DNA of 39,438 bases, from the NCBI GenBank assembly GCA_022385805.1, contig MU277675.1, forward strand, positions 515,282 through 554,719, read 5' to 3'. The translations under genes were made by a program, and so were the position numbers. The notes beneath the pieces are model-generated. The model did no database searches and had not been told where the DNA came from. It worked only from the letters and a program-made list of their open reading frames with translations. This DNA is from Pilatotrama ljubarskyi (lineage: Eukaryota; Basidiomycota; Agaricomycetes; Polyporales; Polyporaceae). Positions 1-11,462 of the stretch are shown piece by piece. Every line of letters begins with the position of its first letter. Position 1 is the first letter of the stretch.

Positions 1-113
1 AATCCTCCTCCCCTCCTCTCCGTTCTGTACAGGGATATTCCTTGTGCAGGCAGTACTAGTGTTCCGCGCGAGCGTACTCCTCGTACACCCCGCCCGCCTC
101 CTCCCCCTCTCCC
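1..113. repeat. End of a GGATATTCC repeat, truncated by the window edge
   Basis: These 113 bases are the exact reverse complement of 20719-20831, so the two copies form an inverted pair about 20.7 kb apart. The stretch carries the family 9-mer GGATATTCC at 33-41, inside an imperfect dyad (tctgtacag on one side, ttgtgcagg on the other). Identity stops abruptly at base 114. The part of the element on the far side of the motif lies outside the window. I see no coding function. The antisense peptide from it matches that from element B only because the DNA is the same. Confidence 0.85.
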
Positions 114-1790
114 CTCTCGCCTCCGTCCTGTACAACCAGCGCTCGCGCTCCTCCTTGTTCGCATACCCGCTTCAAAGATACGTCTCGTGATGCCGTTTGG
201 TAAGGAGGGACGCAATGTATACTTGAAAGCAGGCCTGACGACCTCCGTATGCTCCACTACCCATGCAAGAACTCACCAGTTCAAAGAGCTCGCGAAAGTA
301 TAAGAGCATCTCTTCCGGGGTCACAATAACCGGCGTATGGCTCAGAGGCAGCGTCGCGAGCGTCGAGCAGTGGGAGTCAACACTTCCGTCGCTGTCGCTG
401 GTGGTCAGTATCGTGAATGCCGACACTTCCCCGTCAAGCACAGCTGAGGGAGCATGGAACTTCACCGCCTGCAGTACCCTCAGAGTCGCTCGCGGTATCC
501 AACCTTGGCCAGCCCCAATTCGTCATCACACTCGAACCGGTCCTTTCCATGCGCGAGCTCCCGGTGGAGCTTGAAGCTTGACGACTTCACTGGCTACCCG
601 GGAGACTCGCGCGCCCGTCTATGGCTGCAGTCCGCGGTCCCGTGGAGAATTTGCCTTACAAAAACCGCACGAAGGCACACCCAACGCGCTCTCGAGCTTA
701 GTCTCTGCCCGTGCTGACGGTTCTTCCATAGGCCACTCGGGACGACGCGAAAAGGCCGCGTCCACCCGTGCCCCGCCGTGTACGCCCTAGGCCTGCGAGT
801 CGCTCGCTCATTACTCCTAGATTCGCGCAAGTATCTCGGCATCCTTGCGCAGCATAATCATACTTTTACACCCAATTGAGAACTCCGGATGCTCGGAAAG
901 AGTGCAAGGCTGACTTGCGTGCGATCGAGGCAGCGGAATTCGAATTTCTGTCTTGCCTGCATGGATTATGGGCGCTCGATGTTCATGTTCAAACGTCGCG
1001 GCGACCTTGTGCTACGCTGGTTCTACGTCGGTTACTTGGTGGAGACGTCAGCGTCGTCCGGGCGTCCGTCTCAGCAAAGTCATCTCCTCCTTGCCCTCTC
1101 GCTCTTCGTCCTCATCCCGCTGCCAATGATTTCCTCGAGTGCCTCAGCGAGACGAAATTCCTCGGCTGACGACACTTCGCGGTAAAAGACCGCGTCAGGC
1201 TATTGAAACCCCGTCAGTTGCCTTAGAGGGCAACTCTTCTCAGTGAGTTGCGATGAAGATCAAGCAGAAGGTGAGCGTGCAAACTTGAAGTCTATTCCCA
1301 TGTGAACGAATATCATCTGCAACCGTCTCGACGACATTGCGAACCAGTGCCGCGGTCGACACGTGATAGCCATCTTCGGAAAAAGCGCGTGAATCCCACG
1401 CGAGCAGCTGGGAAAGGCGCAGGAGAACAGGAAGACATCAATCGAACGCTTGAGAACTCCCTGCAGGCATGGCGCATGATAATCTGCAGAGGGAGGGAAC
1501 GGTCATTTGACCGTCGAGGCTGAACCGCGAGGAAAGAGAGTACGTGCGCCGATCCCGAAGTTCTACTTGCGCAAGGAGCTGATCGGCGTGCAACGTGGCA
1601 GCGCAACCTTGCACCGAACGTATCTGGTCTCGGAGTCTCTGCTGGCCATATCGGTTGTGGGCGTCCGCAGCCGGTTACCTCAGCATCCGTTGGAGAGGCC
1701 GTCCGCACGACCCAACCGGACTCGTGATTCACCAGCGTGGCAGCGCCTCTGTGGGCTTTTTTTCGCGCAGCCGCTATCGGTTGTCACTTC
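114..1790. other. Stretch with no supportable gene
   Basis: Open frames here are under 140 codons, overlap on both strands and mostly lack an ATG or credible splice partners. None resembles a family I know. No RNA gene or repeat was recognised. Confidence 0.4.
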
Positions 1791-1799
1791 TATCGTCCC

Positions 1800-2660
1800 C
1801 TCGTCTCGCCGCCGTCAATTGATGAGCCTTCGAACAACGCTGTCGACCCACCGGATGTTCTCGAGCTTCCCCCTGCTGCTGAGCAATCCCGTACGTACAG
1901 TAGCCAGAACATATGTCGAGTCGTAGCTGCGTTGACAGTCGCCGTTGCAGATGAACAGGTCGAGCCGATTTGTGAGGATGACTGAGATGCTGATGTCATC
2001 GACGCCGCCGGCTCGAGTAGAGAGGACAATGCGCCTTCACAAGCTGTGACCTCGAATATCCTGGGTGTCATCACCTCTCAGCACCAGCCGCCGCCGCCTT
2101 TCCCCTTACCTAAAGCAAGCAGCTACCCTCGAAGCCGTCACCACCATCGACAATACCACCGGTTCCGGATGTAATGGCTCAGCTTGACGAGCCCAACCAC
2201 TTCAGACGAGCTGCGGACAACATTCAGGGGATTATAGGCTCGCCCTCACGCTTCCGCCTCGCCGCGTAGCACACGTCCGTACTCCTTGCTATGATCCTCA
2301 CAGCCCATCTCCACACGCCGATGAAAACCGTCAAGGAGCAGCTCGCCGACTTGTTGGCGTTGCATGGCATGGAGGACGCCGTAACGAGCTGGCGTCGGCG
2401 GCCACGAACATCCTGGCTACGAATGCAGGTCCTGTCGTGATCCGTCTCTCTCATTCACTACCCGTATGGCATCTCTCGAAGCCAAGTTCTGGCAGATGGC
2501 AAAAGTGTTCAGCTGGCATAAGTGTTCATCGTGTTCAAGCTTACGTCCCTTGCCGTCGCGGAGAGCTCGACGCTATGCTAGGGAGGGCATTGCTCACCTT
2601 CCCTATGGTCGACGCGGAGGATCGGTACCGTGTATCTCTTGCTGATCCTCTACCTATCAG
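1800..2660 (+). pseudogene. Decayed coding remnant, unrecognised family
   Basis: Protein-like sequence runs left to right but moves between frames. A Pro/Glu-rich piece (SIDEPSNNAVDPPDVLELPP, about 1814-1875) comes first. Next is MAQLDEPNHFRRAADNIQ, from an ATG near 2172, interrupted in frame by TAG at 2267-2269. The same frame continues through an ATG at 2291 into MILTAHLHTPMKTVKEQLAD. After about 2378 the sense passes to a second frame (NELASAATNILATNAG), and at 2466 to a third (MASLEAKFWQMAKVFSW). Three frames plus a stop in under 400 bases, with no splice sites to bridge them, fit a dead gene better than introns. I do not recognise the family with certainty. A mis-assembled or unusually spliced live gene is the alternative. 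Confidence 0.35.
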
Positions 2661-3306
2661 TCGCTGACGACCTGCCTCTCAGAGAGCGACGGTGAGGCGG
2701 AGGAAGGATAGATCATCTTCAACTACCACATCCGGGTGAACAAGGCGGATAGTCAGGAGTGAGCGACCTTCGACAAGCTTGCAGTTTACGGCGACCAGGG
2801 TCCCGCGCTTGTGCGATATCGCTCCACGTGATCTCTGTGTATTATAGGCCACGGGATGGAATTCTTTTGCTTCGAGTCCCCAAGGAGGGCGGACAGCCCG
2901 AGCTTTCATATGGCTCTCTCTCTCGGTCCTTCTGAGGCCGCGGGATACATCAACAGCGACTCCTGGACCCACCGGCCCGCGGTCCCCTGCTTTTCGTCGA
3001 TAAATCTCTGTCCTCACCCTCTTCTCACTCTCATCATCGCAGGTGATGTTCAACATCCCGAGTCGGGATGTCAAACTCTTGGTGGATGTGGCTTGGCCGT
3101 CATTAGTAGGTCATCGTAACGGAGACCGGGCACCGTGTTGCCCAGCGGTAGAGCGAGTGTTGCTATATGCATATATGCCAAGCTTTGGGTGCAAAATACG
3201 GAGATATATTATAGTCTTGAACGGGAACACTATCACTAAACGCACTCGGAAAGCCACAACTATTCCTATTATACACTTGAATGAGCTCAAAGCTGTATGC
3301 CCCCCC
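2661..3306. other. Downstream flank of the F-box gene, nothing recognised
   Basis: No ORF here has a convincing start, splice pattern or family resemblance. It lies 3' of the minus-strand F-box gene, so it probably includes that gene's 3' untranslated region. Confidence 0.3.
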
Positions 3307-5871
3307 TCACCCGAACACCGCCGTCTCTCTAGCGAGGCGCGCAAAGCCGACACGCCTCTGCATCTTATAGGTGTTACCCATAGGAACGACGGCGTCGAGA
3401 TCGGCATCTTTCAGCTCTTTGGAGACAATGAGGATGCTCGGGGGCATACAGCGAGGCGCGCCATCGGGTTCCTCATAGTCTTCGCCATAGCGAGGTTCAT
3501 CGATACAATGACTGCGTGCAATCAGGCGATCTTAGCCTCGAAGCACCTTGCAGAAGGAACCGAAAGTATGCTTACTATAGATGCATGTGTGGAAACAGGC
3601 GATCCTTCGTTCGCACTTCCATACGGGCGGGATGCGAGCAGCGGCGGCATACCCAGAGCGCTTGATGGTCGGCTTCCTCGAGCGTCAGCGCACGGCGCGC
3701 GTGTTCAACGGACTTCGCCTTTGCGGATATCGACAAGGCAGGCTTTGCGAAGGGCACACCCTCGCCACCATGCTCAGTGAAGACGTGATGAACCTATAGG
3801 TACGGTCAGTCAGTCATATTGATTGAGCGGAACTGGCGTGTTGCTCACCGCTCGCTTCCATCCCATGACGAGAAGGCTGCAAGGGGTACGGCAAGCAGTG
3901 CATTCTACACGGATGTCCTCGAGCTTGGTGTCCTTGTCTCGAGAACCAGGGTCGATCCCGGCGGAGGACAGGATATCGAGTACAACGGCTGCAGCCGGGC
4001 GAAGGGAGGTAGGTGTCCAGCTGAGTATTCCGCGAAATTGCACTAGACACGCGTGCCTGAAGATGTCGTTGCCGAAATCAGGGAACCGGCCATCGGCATA
4101 TGGCACGTAGTACTCCTGCGGATCATAGCCCTCCTGTCCTGGATGGCAGCACCAGTGATTCATAGCCGCTGCCGCAGTAACGACTCGCTGGCAAGTCGCA
4201 CAAAAGAAGAGGGCCAACGGGTCCGTCAAATGAGAGTTGGGAGACGCCGAAGAGCGAGTGGTCATCCGAGATGGCGACGCGCGACCAGGGGACGAGTACG
4301 TTTGGGTGCGATCGACACCCGCCAATTCGTGGAAGGAGGCGATGTCGCCAGAGAGAAGTGAGATAAGAGTCGCTTCTCTGTTCTCCCTCCAGGCGTGTAC
4401 CCACCCAGGGATCAGCTCAGAGAAGACGGCGTATGGGAGGTTGGCTTCGCGGGGGAGAGCGAGGATGGAGGACACAGCTGAAGTCATGGCGATGTCGATA
4501 GGGTGAGGTACCGGGCCTGTGTCTGCCTGCTTTCTGAAAACATCGAGCGCCTCGGCAAGAGAGTTGAGTCGCCGGACAATACCCTCATGGTGCCAGTAGC
4601 AAACGCGCAGAGTCCGCCGCTCATTGAAGAAACCTAGCATAGTAGGTAGCATCTTGGACCACTCTATAACGATGTTAGGGGGTTCTTGAGGCGTATGAGA
4701 GAGACCTACCAGCATCAGTGAGTGGGTGCGCCCTCTCGACTAACTTGCGAACGACCGGAGTGAACGCCTGGTAGGAAATGCCAAGCATAGATGTCTCCGC
4801 ATCGTAGCCCAAGTCCTTCATCCGCTTCAAAATACTGTGTGATGGCCGAGCGTCAAACATGTCTCTCACGAAATCCAATGTCACTTACTCCGCGAGACGC
4901 CGCTTCTGAATCCGTTCTATGGCTTCGCGCCTTCTCTGATCGCGTACAGTCCTCCACTGACCACATTGACGTGCGTGCTACAAACAATACACTTGAGGTC
5001 ATCCGAAGATGTGATGGCGAACGACGAGAGCTCACCGCGAAGACATCGAGGAGCCGCTTCTCCCACTGCTGCATTACCTCCAAGCGTCTTGCATTCTGTA
5101 TGACTGCTGTCTCTTTCCACGTCCCATCAACATCCTCGATGGCGCGCCTCAGTCGGGCTGCATAGGGAAGGTGGTAGAACCTGTCTGCACCATTGCTGTC
5201 AGGAACAGGATCGGGAAGTGTGAGGACTCGACATACCGATCTGTTTCTCGCGGCTTGCGAAGGGAATCACTTTACCCGGATTAGTTTTGTAGCGCTTCAG
5301 GTATGGTCCAGGCGGAAAGTATTCGAGGGGATTGAAGACCGTGACCCTAGCGACGGATGCCTTGCTCAGCGTGCATGATGAAGAGAAGCAGCGACACCAC
5401 TTACTGGGCAGTGAAACAAGACTCGCAGTAACGTGCATAGAATTGCCAAATGATACCCCCATCGTCCGGGACCCGCTGAAGGCACTGCTGGCAGTGATCG
5501 TCGAAGCATAACGCAGCAAACTGGGGCTCGCTGAGCCAGGATGGACGAGGAGGAAGGGGGGGGTCGACGTTGTTTCGGGCAATCGACCATTCGCGCTCCC
5601 CGTCACGGCTGGCGAGGCGCGTATACAGCGCTTTGTTGGTCCGATACAAACTGAGCAGGTCCTTCGGGGTGAGGTAACGATAGACCTGGAGTTCATTCAC
5701 GTGAGTGAACGCCAAGGCCTATAAGAACATACATACCTCTGCGAGAAGCTCGTACGCCAGATCGGTCAAGCGCGAAGTATGAGGGAGCTCGGCCCCAATT
5801 TCCGTGGGCTCTCGCACGCGACGGCGTTTCCTGGGGGAGTGCTGCTGTTTTCTCGGCGACGATGGAGCCAT
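3307..5871 (-). CDS. F-box family protein with Cys/His motifs (copy 1, complete)
   Basis: Nine exons on the minus strand: 5871-5737, 5685-5405, 5346-5237, 5184-5036, 4977-4889, 4834-4710, 4663-3849, 3793-3576 and 3511-3307. Together they give 708 codons plus a stop with every phase consistent. Introns are 46-64 bp. The start ATG at 5871 is followed by a basic SPRK-type N-terminus. The F-box core spans the first intron (LAYELLAE joined to VYRYLTPKDLLSLYRTNKAL, about residues 33-70). The downstream LSEPQFAALCFDDHCQQC block is typical of a large agaricomycete F-box family. Later come CATC (C451, C454), a WCCH motif near 467-470, ECTAC (C551, C554) and a C-terminal CRRC...HMHLYH, which could bind zinc. 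Known F-box proteins join SCF ubiquitin ligases and select substrates; the substrate here is unknown. The apparent stop at 3575-3577 lies inside the last intron's donor (TA/GTAAGC). Confidence 0.78.
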
Positions 5872-6836
5872 CTGTTGGTGAATTCGTTGCGGAATGGTCA
5901 GACGAGTTCTGCGCTATAAGGAATGTCTCCGGCAGCTGATGAAAGGTCCTTGGTAGCGATGCCTCCGCGATAGTGCGAACAAATGACCCTTCGAGCACGA
6001 CGCGTCGCCTCAAACATCTTCGAAGAGGGACAAAGGAGATTACCTGTGACAAAGCCTTTGCCTAACCTCATGGTCAAGATGCCCGAGTTGGCTGAGCAAT
6101 CTGTAGGACCATGCTAAACGCGCCAGGCCACTGGGAGTTTCGTACGTGGATCTCGTCACAAGTTGCTGTGCCTGTAAGGTACCAGCCAGGAGGTTACAGG
6201 AAGCGATAATCTTCTTGACGGTATATTGACACATGGCGACGCAGCATAGCCCGTTGAGCGGAGTACCAGTGCTCCTGCAAAGACCGCATTCACGGCAGAC
6301 AAAGGTGGATTACCCCCCCTTGTCATATGCATGTTATAGCGCGTACACGAGTTTAACTTCCCGCCTTTCACAAGGCTATCATGGTCATATGACCCGGTAA
6401 GTGAGCGCCAGGAAAACTATCGCATGCGTATGGACCTGGGGGATCAAGATCCCTTGCCTGCAGTAATTGTCCTTTAGTCTTCCGGTCCTAAGTAAGCGCA
6501 GTCGTCCGGCAAACTCCGGTGACATGCATGCGTTTTTGGCGGGCAGGCCTTGTCGGTAAGTAGTAGGGCAATAGAGGTGAAGCGCTGGTGCAGCGCGGGC
6601 ACACGGCATATTCTGAGCATTCGCATCATGCGATAGCCACCATGCACATATAACGTATGTTTACGAGCATGATGCATTTAGCTTAGACTGTGGCATGAAT
6701 GGCGGACATATACATACAACATACAACATACCACATGAGACATACGATACGGCATGAGAGTAGACGATACGATACCAGGAAATCAAGGGACACGTGCTTC
6801 TTCACCGATGGGCGTGAGGGCAGAGAACCCATGCTC
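5872..6836. other. Intergenic stretch between the F-box gene and the five-exon gene
   Basis: This holds the promoter of the minus-strand F-box gene (start at 5871) and the 3' flank of the next gene (stop at 6837). Both strands carry only short frames without splice support. No clear TATA box was seen near 5900. The right part contains a low-complexity patch listed separately. Confidence 0.4.
6707..6775. repeat. Low-complexity ATAC/ACATAC-rich patch
   Basis: An irregular array of ACATAC, CATACAAC and GATACGATAC units. It lies just 3' of the minus-strand gene ending at 6837, so it may be part of that gene's 3' untranslated region. Confidence 0.5.
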
Positions 6837-8139
6837 CTACACGATGTGCACATCGTGGAAGGTGAGAGCGTATTGCGAACCCGAGTTAGATTTTGCCATT
6901 GCTTCCTTGAGGGCCCTGGCCGTCGAGAGGATGCCCTGAAAGACGGAAGTCAGTACGATTGAATTAACGCGACACTAGATACGAACCCTCCCTGTACGTG
7001 CACAACGTAGGCGCAGCCTTTCAAACTCGCCGGCAGCAGCACGTAGCCGCCCGACCGACAGCTCCGTGTCGCCGAGGCCAGAGACGGACGAAGGTAGGAA
7101 TCTCGGACCATCGGCAAGCATCTGCTTGCCATATGGTGAGTAGGTAACGAACACAAGATGCAGGTCGCCTACCTGTAGAGATTGTATGGCCTGGTCTTGC
7201 AGGGCCCGGTTGAGCTCGAGCTCTGTGCTAAGAGCGCCGAAGGTGCGCTTGACAGCATCGAGTTCATCCCGGGGAACGCCCCGCTTCTCGAACGCCATCC
7301 ACTCCACGGTGTGGATGGTAATAGAGCGATTGAGCTTAGCAAACACATCACCTCGAGCTTTGACGACGTTGCCTAAGTTCTTGCAGAAGGGCTCGACTGC
7401 TTCGACGATCACACTCCGTTCCGCTGGGGTCAGCAAGGCGCCAGTGATATGATGAAGATGGTCCTGGAGTGTTGAAGTTCAGCAGCTGGCGCTAGTTTGT
7501 CGGGGGCAAACGCACCTCTCTGAAAAGGACCATGAAGTAGCTCATCCCGTCTTGCAATGCTGCTTCCACGCAGTGGCGGTCGTTCTCGAGCTCCGACAGC
7601 GGGTGCGCGAGGGACTCCAGCAGTCGAACAACTGTTGCACGGGCGAAGCCACGTAAGGTCCCTTCGCCAGAATCCGATCCGTAGAGGGCGTGAAGCTTCC
7701 GCGTATAGAGGTGAGTTGGGTGGCGAAGCAAACGCAACAAGCGCACCTCATTGTACAGCTCGCGAGCCTCGCTTAGACCGCACTCCATAGTGGGGATGAG
7801 CGCCGAGAGGGCTTCGACTGGATCGTAGTAGTCCGGGGATGGGACGAGCATCGCACGCAGGCATGCCGCATCAGCGCACAACTCATCGCAGACTTTGCGA
7901 CGACGTTCTTTGTCCAAGAACATGAGGCGTCCTACATATGCCTCCAGCCACTCAGCAGGCGCGGAGGGCAGTGCGAAGGAGGCCAAGAACCTAATAACAG
8001 TCAATGACGCCTTCGACAACTCCAGCATGAGTAGCACTTACTCTCCGAGAGCTCTGTCGGAGGATTGAATGATGGCAAGAGCGGATTCGCAGAGGAGATG
8101 TGCCTCATTGATAGCTTCCTGGGCTAGAATTTCAGACAT
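6837..8139 (-). CDS. Unrecognised five-exon protein, mostly helical
   Basis: Proposed exons are 8139-8042, 7990-7516, 7463-7173, 7121-6987 and 6935-6837, giving 365 codons plus a stop, all in phase. Introns are 51-52 bp, with GTAAGT and GTGCGT donors at the first two. The start is the first in-frame ATG (MSEILAQEAINEAHLL). The sequence is rich in Leu, Ala, Glu and Arg, suggesting a helical soluble protein. I see no signal peptide, membrane segment or catalytic motif, and I do not recognise the family. The third intron (7122-7172) is a multiple of three and could be retained. In exon 4 a second frame is also open, so residues around 7121-6987 are the least certain. The last exon ends ALTFHDVHIV before TAG. 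Confidence 0.6.
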
Positions 8140-10200
8140 TTGGGTGAGGGGTGAGAGAGGACGACTGCTGTTCAGATATGAGAGGCGCGATGATGGGGGT
8201 AGAGGCGGAGGACTGGGTACATGGAAAGAAATTGTGCCACTCACTGACCTTCCGACCGTCCGTCACGTGGGCAGGCGTAAACGACGGACATTGCCGGCTC
8301 ACCGTACATCGGACGACGGTGTTGGCGAAGTTTCCTCCGATCATTAGCCTAACTCCTCTTCCCGAATGTGGAGGCTACCACTGCTCGGGCAGAATATGAA
8401 CCGCGCATGCTTCTCTGCGTGTGCGAGCAGAGTTGACCTAGAAGATTTAGCGAACGGAAGGACTTCGGCCGTTAAGCTCACAACATGCGTCCGGGCAATC
8501 GTGAACACGAACCTTTGGTGAGAGGCCTGCACCTATATAACTGTAGGTCATAGGGTAAACCGTCAGACCCAGCAGCGAATCTCAACACATTTCAGGGCGA
8601 CTTCGGAGCTTGACTGGGCGCATGGGTGACTGGCTCAGCAACGGAGGGCCCGTATAGTCTGCTAGTACTTACTGATTGCACCTGTTTGATCCATCGCCGT
8701 TATCACGACCATCCGTGCTGGCATGGCAAGTTAATTCACGTCACATGTCAGCGTTCGAGATGCTACGAGGTACCTTGTGCAAGAAGTCGAATCGCTGCCC
8801 CTACAAGCCCCCCTTCGACACCATGTTGCCTCATCCCCATCACCCGGTCGATCCTGACCGCTCAACCCGCTGCCTGACTTGGGCATCTCCGAGTATGCAT
8901 AGGTCTCAAACAAATCACTGTGCGCGGCGTGTTTTGAAAAGCATTAGAAGGACCCTGAACTCTGTACCTTCGTACCTGCGCCGTTCGGCATACTTCGCTG
9001 GACGATCGGATCACTCGAGAAACTGAGCCACGACCGCCTTCGGATATACACAGGCCTAGGTGAGATCTGGTGGAGACGCTCTACCTGGATGGGAGGTCCG
9101 GAGCAGCAGAGTCGGATGGCGCGGCGCGAGCCGTGTTAGGCCACGACTCGGGAGACATCGTGTGCGGAGTCTAGAAATGTCTGGGGCCAGGCGGCGTGGT
9201 TTGGTGTAGGTCGTGCGTGAGTGAGCGGGTAAGTGCTCTCGCGGTCGTGTGGTAGCATGGTTTCTGGTGCGACGTGTCAACATCGAGCAGACGAATCGCC
9301 GTGCGGTATAGGCCCGGGTAGGAACCGAGCTACACAACTCAGAGGAAGGCGGTGCCGGGAAAGAGTGAATGGGTCCTGGCGCGGAGTGAGCTATATCGGG
9401 CTGCAGCACGAGAGGCGTCGCCAAACGAGGGGTACGCGGCACAGTATACCGCTGAGCGACTGTGTGGTGGGTGGGCTGCCGGGGGGTGGGGGGCGGTCAA
9501 AACGACAGGCCGTCATTATGCGCGGAGTTCTGTAGCGGCAGGATATGAAGCTTTGAAGTGTCGTACGGAGTTCGCGCAAGATGTAGCGAGCCGGGAGCGC
9601 GAGGAAAGTGCGTCCCTCAGGGCGATTCGAACCCCCACGCGGGAGCACAGACGCAGGCTGACGCTCTGTACAGACTGTACAGACGTCGGCGACTACTGAT
9701 ATCAACATCGCGCTAGACAAGCCGTGAGGGTATGAAGGCTTGTTGCGACGAATGACAGGAATTGCATGGCATAGGTAATACCGGCGACATAAATTATCGG
9801 CGGCAACTTGGCTCCCGGTGTAATGGCTCTTGTCGAGAGGTGCCTATTTCGTGCGTTAGCCGCGGCTCTGCTGCATCATTCAGACGTTGCCTGTTGCACA
9901 CCTTCCGGCTCTGGAATCTCTTGCAATATGCAACCTTTTGCAACGCCCGTAGAGGAAGGCCGTTGCATGACGGTTGCGACCAGGCATAGATGTGCGAGGA
10001 GCTTGCAAAAGGCGTGCCATATGATAGACTGTGAATGTTTTTCATCGCGACATGGTCGATCACTGGCTTGACTATGACATGACTAACGACGTGGCTGTGT
10101 CTTGTTGCGCAAGGTAGCCTCGGGCAGAGCATGAAAGGCCTGCAGTAGCTCTGCAAAGGGCTGCACTTCGCATCCCGCGATAGGCGTATCATATGAGCGT
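8140..10200. other. Gene-poor stretch
   Basis: This begins with the promoter of the gene starting at 8139. ORFs up to 128 codons near 9056-9442 have biased composition (Arg, Pro, Ser, Thr) and no ATG-plus-splice model. At 9622-9638 a GGTTCGAATC-like B-box sequence occurs on the minus strand without a tRNA fold around it. Nothing else was recognised. Confidence 0.35.
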
Positions 10201-10550
10201 GATGGTGGAGAGCTGTGCGCGGAATATCCGCACACAGCGTGCCAGTCCTGGTCGTGGTCAGAGCAGACCATGACGAGGCCAGACTTGCCGAGAGGAGGCC
10301 TCCGGAGCACCGGACCGACCGCTGTACACAGCCACTTGGTCGCGCTCTTGGGCGCTTCAAGGGCTCGCCTCGCAAGAGCGACGACTCATGGAGGGGATGG
10401 GAGGGCCTTAGAGTCGCTTCCTGTACTTGTGACGGCCGCAACTCCCTCTCCATCCTCGCTCGTTTTGCTCGTCGACCGTTCAATCTGTGTCCAGCACGTC
10501 CTTCCTGGATCTGGGTTGGGATATTCCCTCTCAACCATCCTCCACCCTCC
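10201..10550 (-). repeat. Repeat element C, copy 1 (GGATATTCC family)
   Basis: A 350-bp unit nearly identical, without gaps, to 31993-32342, with the same orientation in the window. It begins GATGGTGGAGAGCTGTGCGC and carries GGAATATCC at 10221-10229 and GGATATTCC at 10519-10527, so the 9-mers face each other. The left 9-mer sits in a hairpin with 12-base arms (10212-10223 and 10227-10238), one G-T pair and a 3-nt loop. The right end read on the minus strand repeats GGTGGAGG then GGAATATCCCAACCCAG, an imperfect inverted copy of the left end. No protein-coding capacity is credible. No obvious target-site duplication was found. The strand given is the one that matches the orientation of elements A and B. 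Confidence 0.8.
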
Positions 10551-11462
10551 GGAATCCCTCGACACATTGATAGTAGTATTGTCTGCTTTCTGAGTCGCAG
10601 TATAACCTCCAGTATGTCCGCGATCACGCTCTTCTCCTTGATATATTGACAATGAGTAGCATGGATAACTTCATGGAGGTTTTGCACGGAAGAGTGGAAC
10701 TAGAAGATGCTCCGCAATGTCGTACGGCCACTATTGATCCCGTATATCACTTCAAAGCAACTGTGCGGCCTGACGCCCGTCTCGGGCACGACTCGGCACG
10801 ACTCTGCTGATTTTGTCCGCGTCGGGCGTCGTGTGCTGTCTGCCAAGATTCGGTGCACTGCGCCTCGCATGATGCCCGGCCACAGCTTGGAGTCGAGCTC
10901 TCTCACTGCATCGCACGACGTGACCATAGCTACCCAGATGCAACGCGTACGAGGCGTGCCTAAAGTCGTCTATGTCAGTGCGCCCGTCGACGACAGGTCG
11001 GCGGACTCGCCCTCTCCCGCGAGAGGTATGAGCAGCATGCCGACGCTCACCCCAAGCTGTCTTCACAGAAAGCGGCACGCTGGGAGCCGATGCCGGACGC
11101 CTTCTGAGCTTGTCCAATGTGAGATGTGCACAGACGCGACTAGTACTGTAAGCCAATCACGAACTAATGAAACCGAGACGTTGTGGCATTTGCGTAGTTG
11201 TGTTAACGAGTCTTACCGACGGCGCATCTCGTAAGGCAGACTCCAGCAGCGCGGCAAAGGGAGAGGATCATCGGCAGTGGACGGGAACACCGCGCTGTGC
11301 AGTCCTTCAAGCGCAGAAGCATCGAAAGACATACCAAGCGTCCGCTTCCGCGTCGGTATAAGCCATGAGACGATGTCTACAAGCAAACATACTTGGGTCC
11401 ATGATAGTATAGCCATCGCATACATAAGTATGCAGCGCTTCGAATACGACGTAGAAGATAGC
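10551..11462. other. Intergenic stretch
   Basis: A 175-codon plus-strand frame with an ATG at 10707 and a 135-codon antisense frame overlap. Neither has recognisable motifs, and GC-rich composition alone could explain both. The minus-strand frame just after the stop at 11463 (about 11450-11300) stays open for roughly 50 codons and reads protein-like, but I could not attach it to a gene. Confidence 0.3.

Noticed and set aside
3575..3793. F-box gene ending at the TAG at 3575-3577
   Set aside because: The TAG overlaps a perfect GTAAGC donor, and splicing to 3511 gives 68 further codons that align with the paralogue at 37903-38098.
5686..5736. An 18-bp intron (ending at 5719) giving an ALAFTHVNEL extension in the F-box gene
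   Set aside because: It is too short to be spliced. The 51-bp intron ending in CCAG joins the two halves of a canonical F-box in phase.
9622..9638. tRNA-like T-arm (GGTTCGAATC on the minus strand)
   Set aside because: No matching 7-bp acceptor stem, D-arm or anticodon arm could be found in the 75-95 bases that would have to precede it, and the T-stem has a mismatch. At most it is a chance B-box.
9794..10687. 297-codon minus-strand ORF
   Set aside because: It runs straight through repeat element C and is partly reproduced in the second copy at 31.9-32.3 kb. It is an open frame in GC-rich repeat DNA, without splice or family support.
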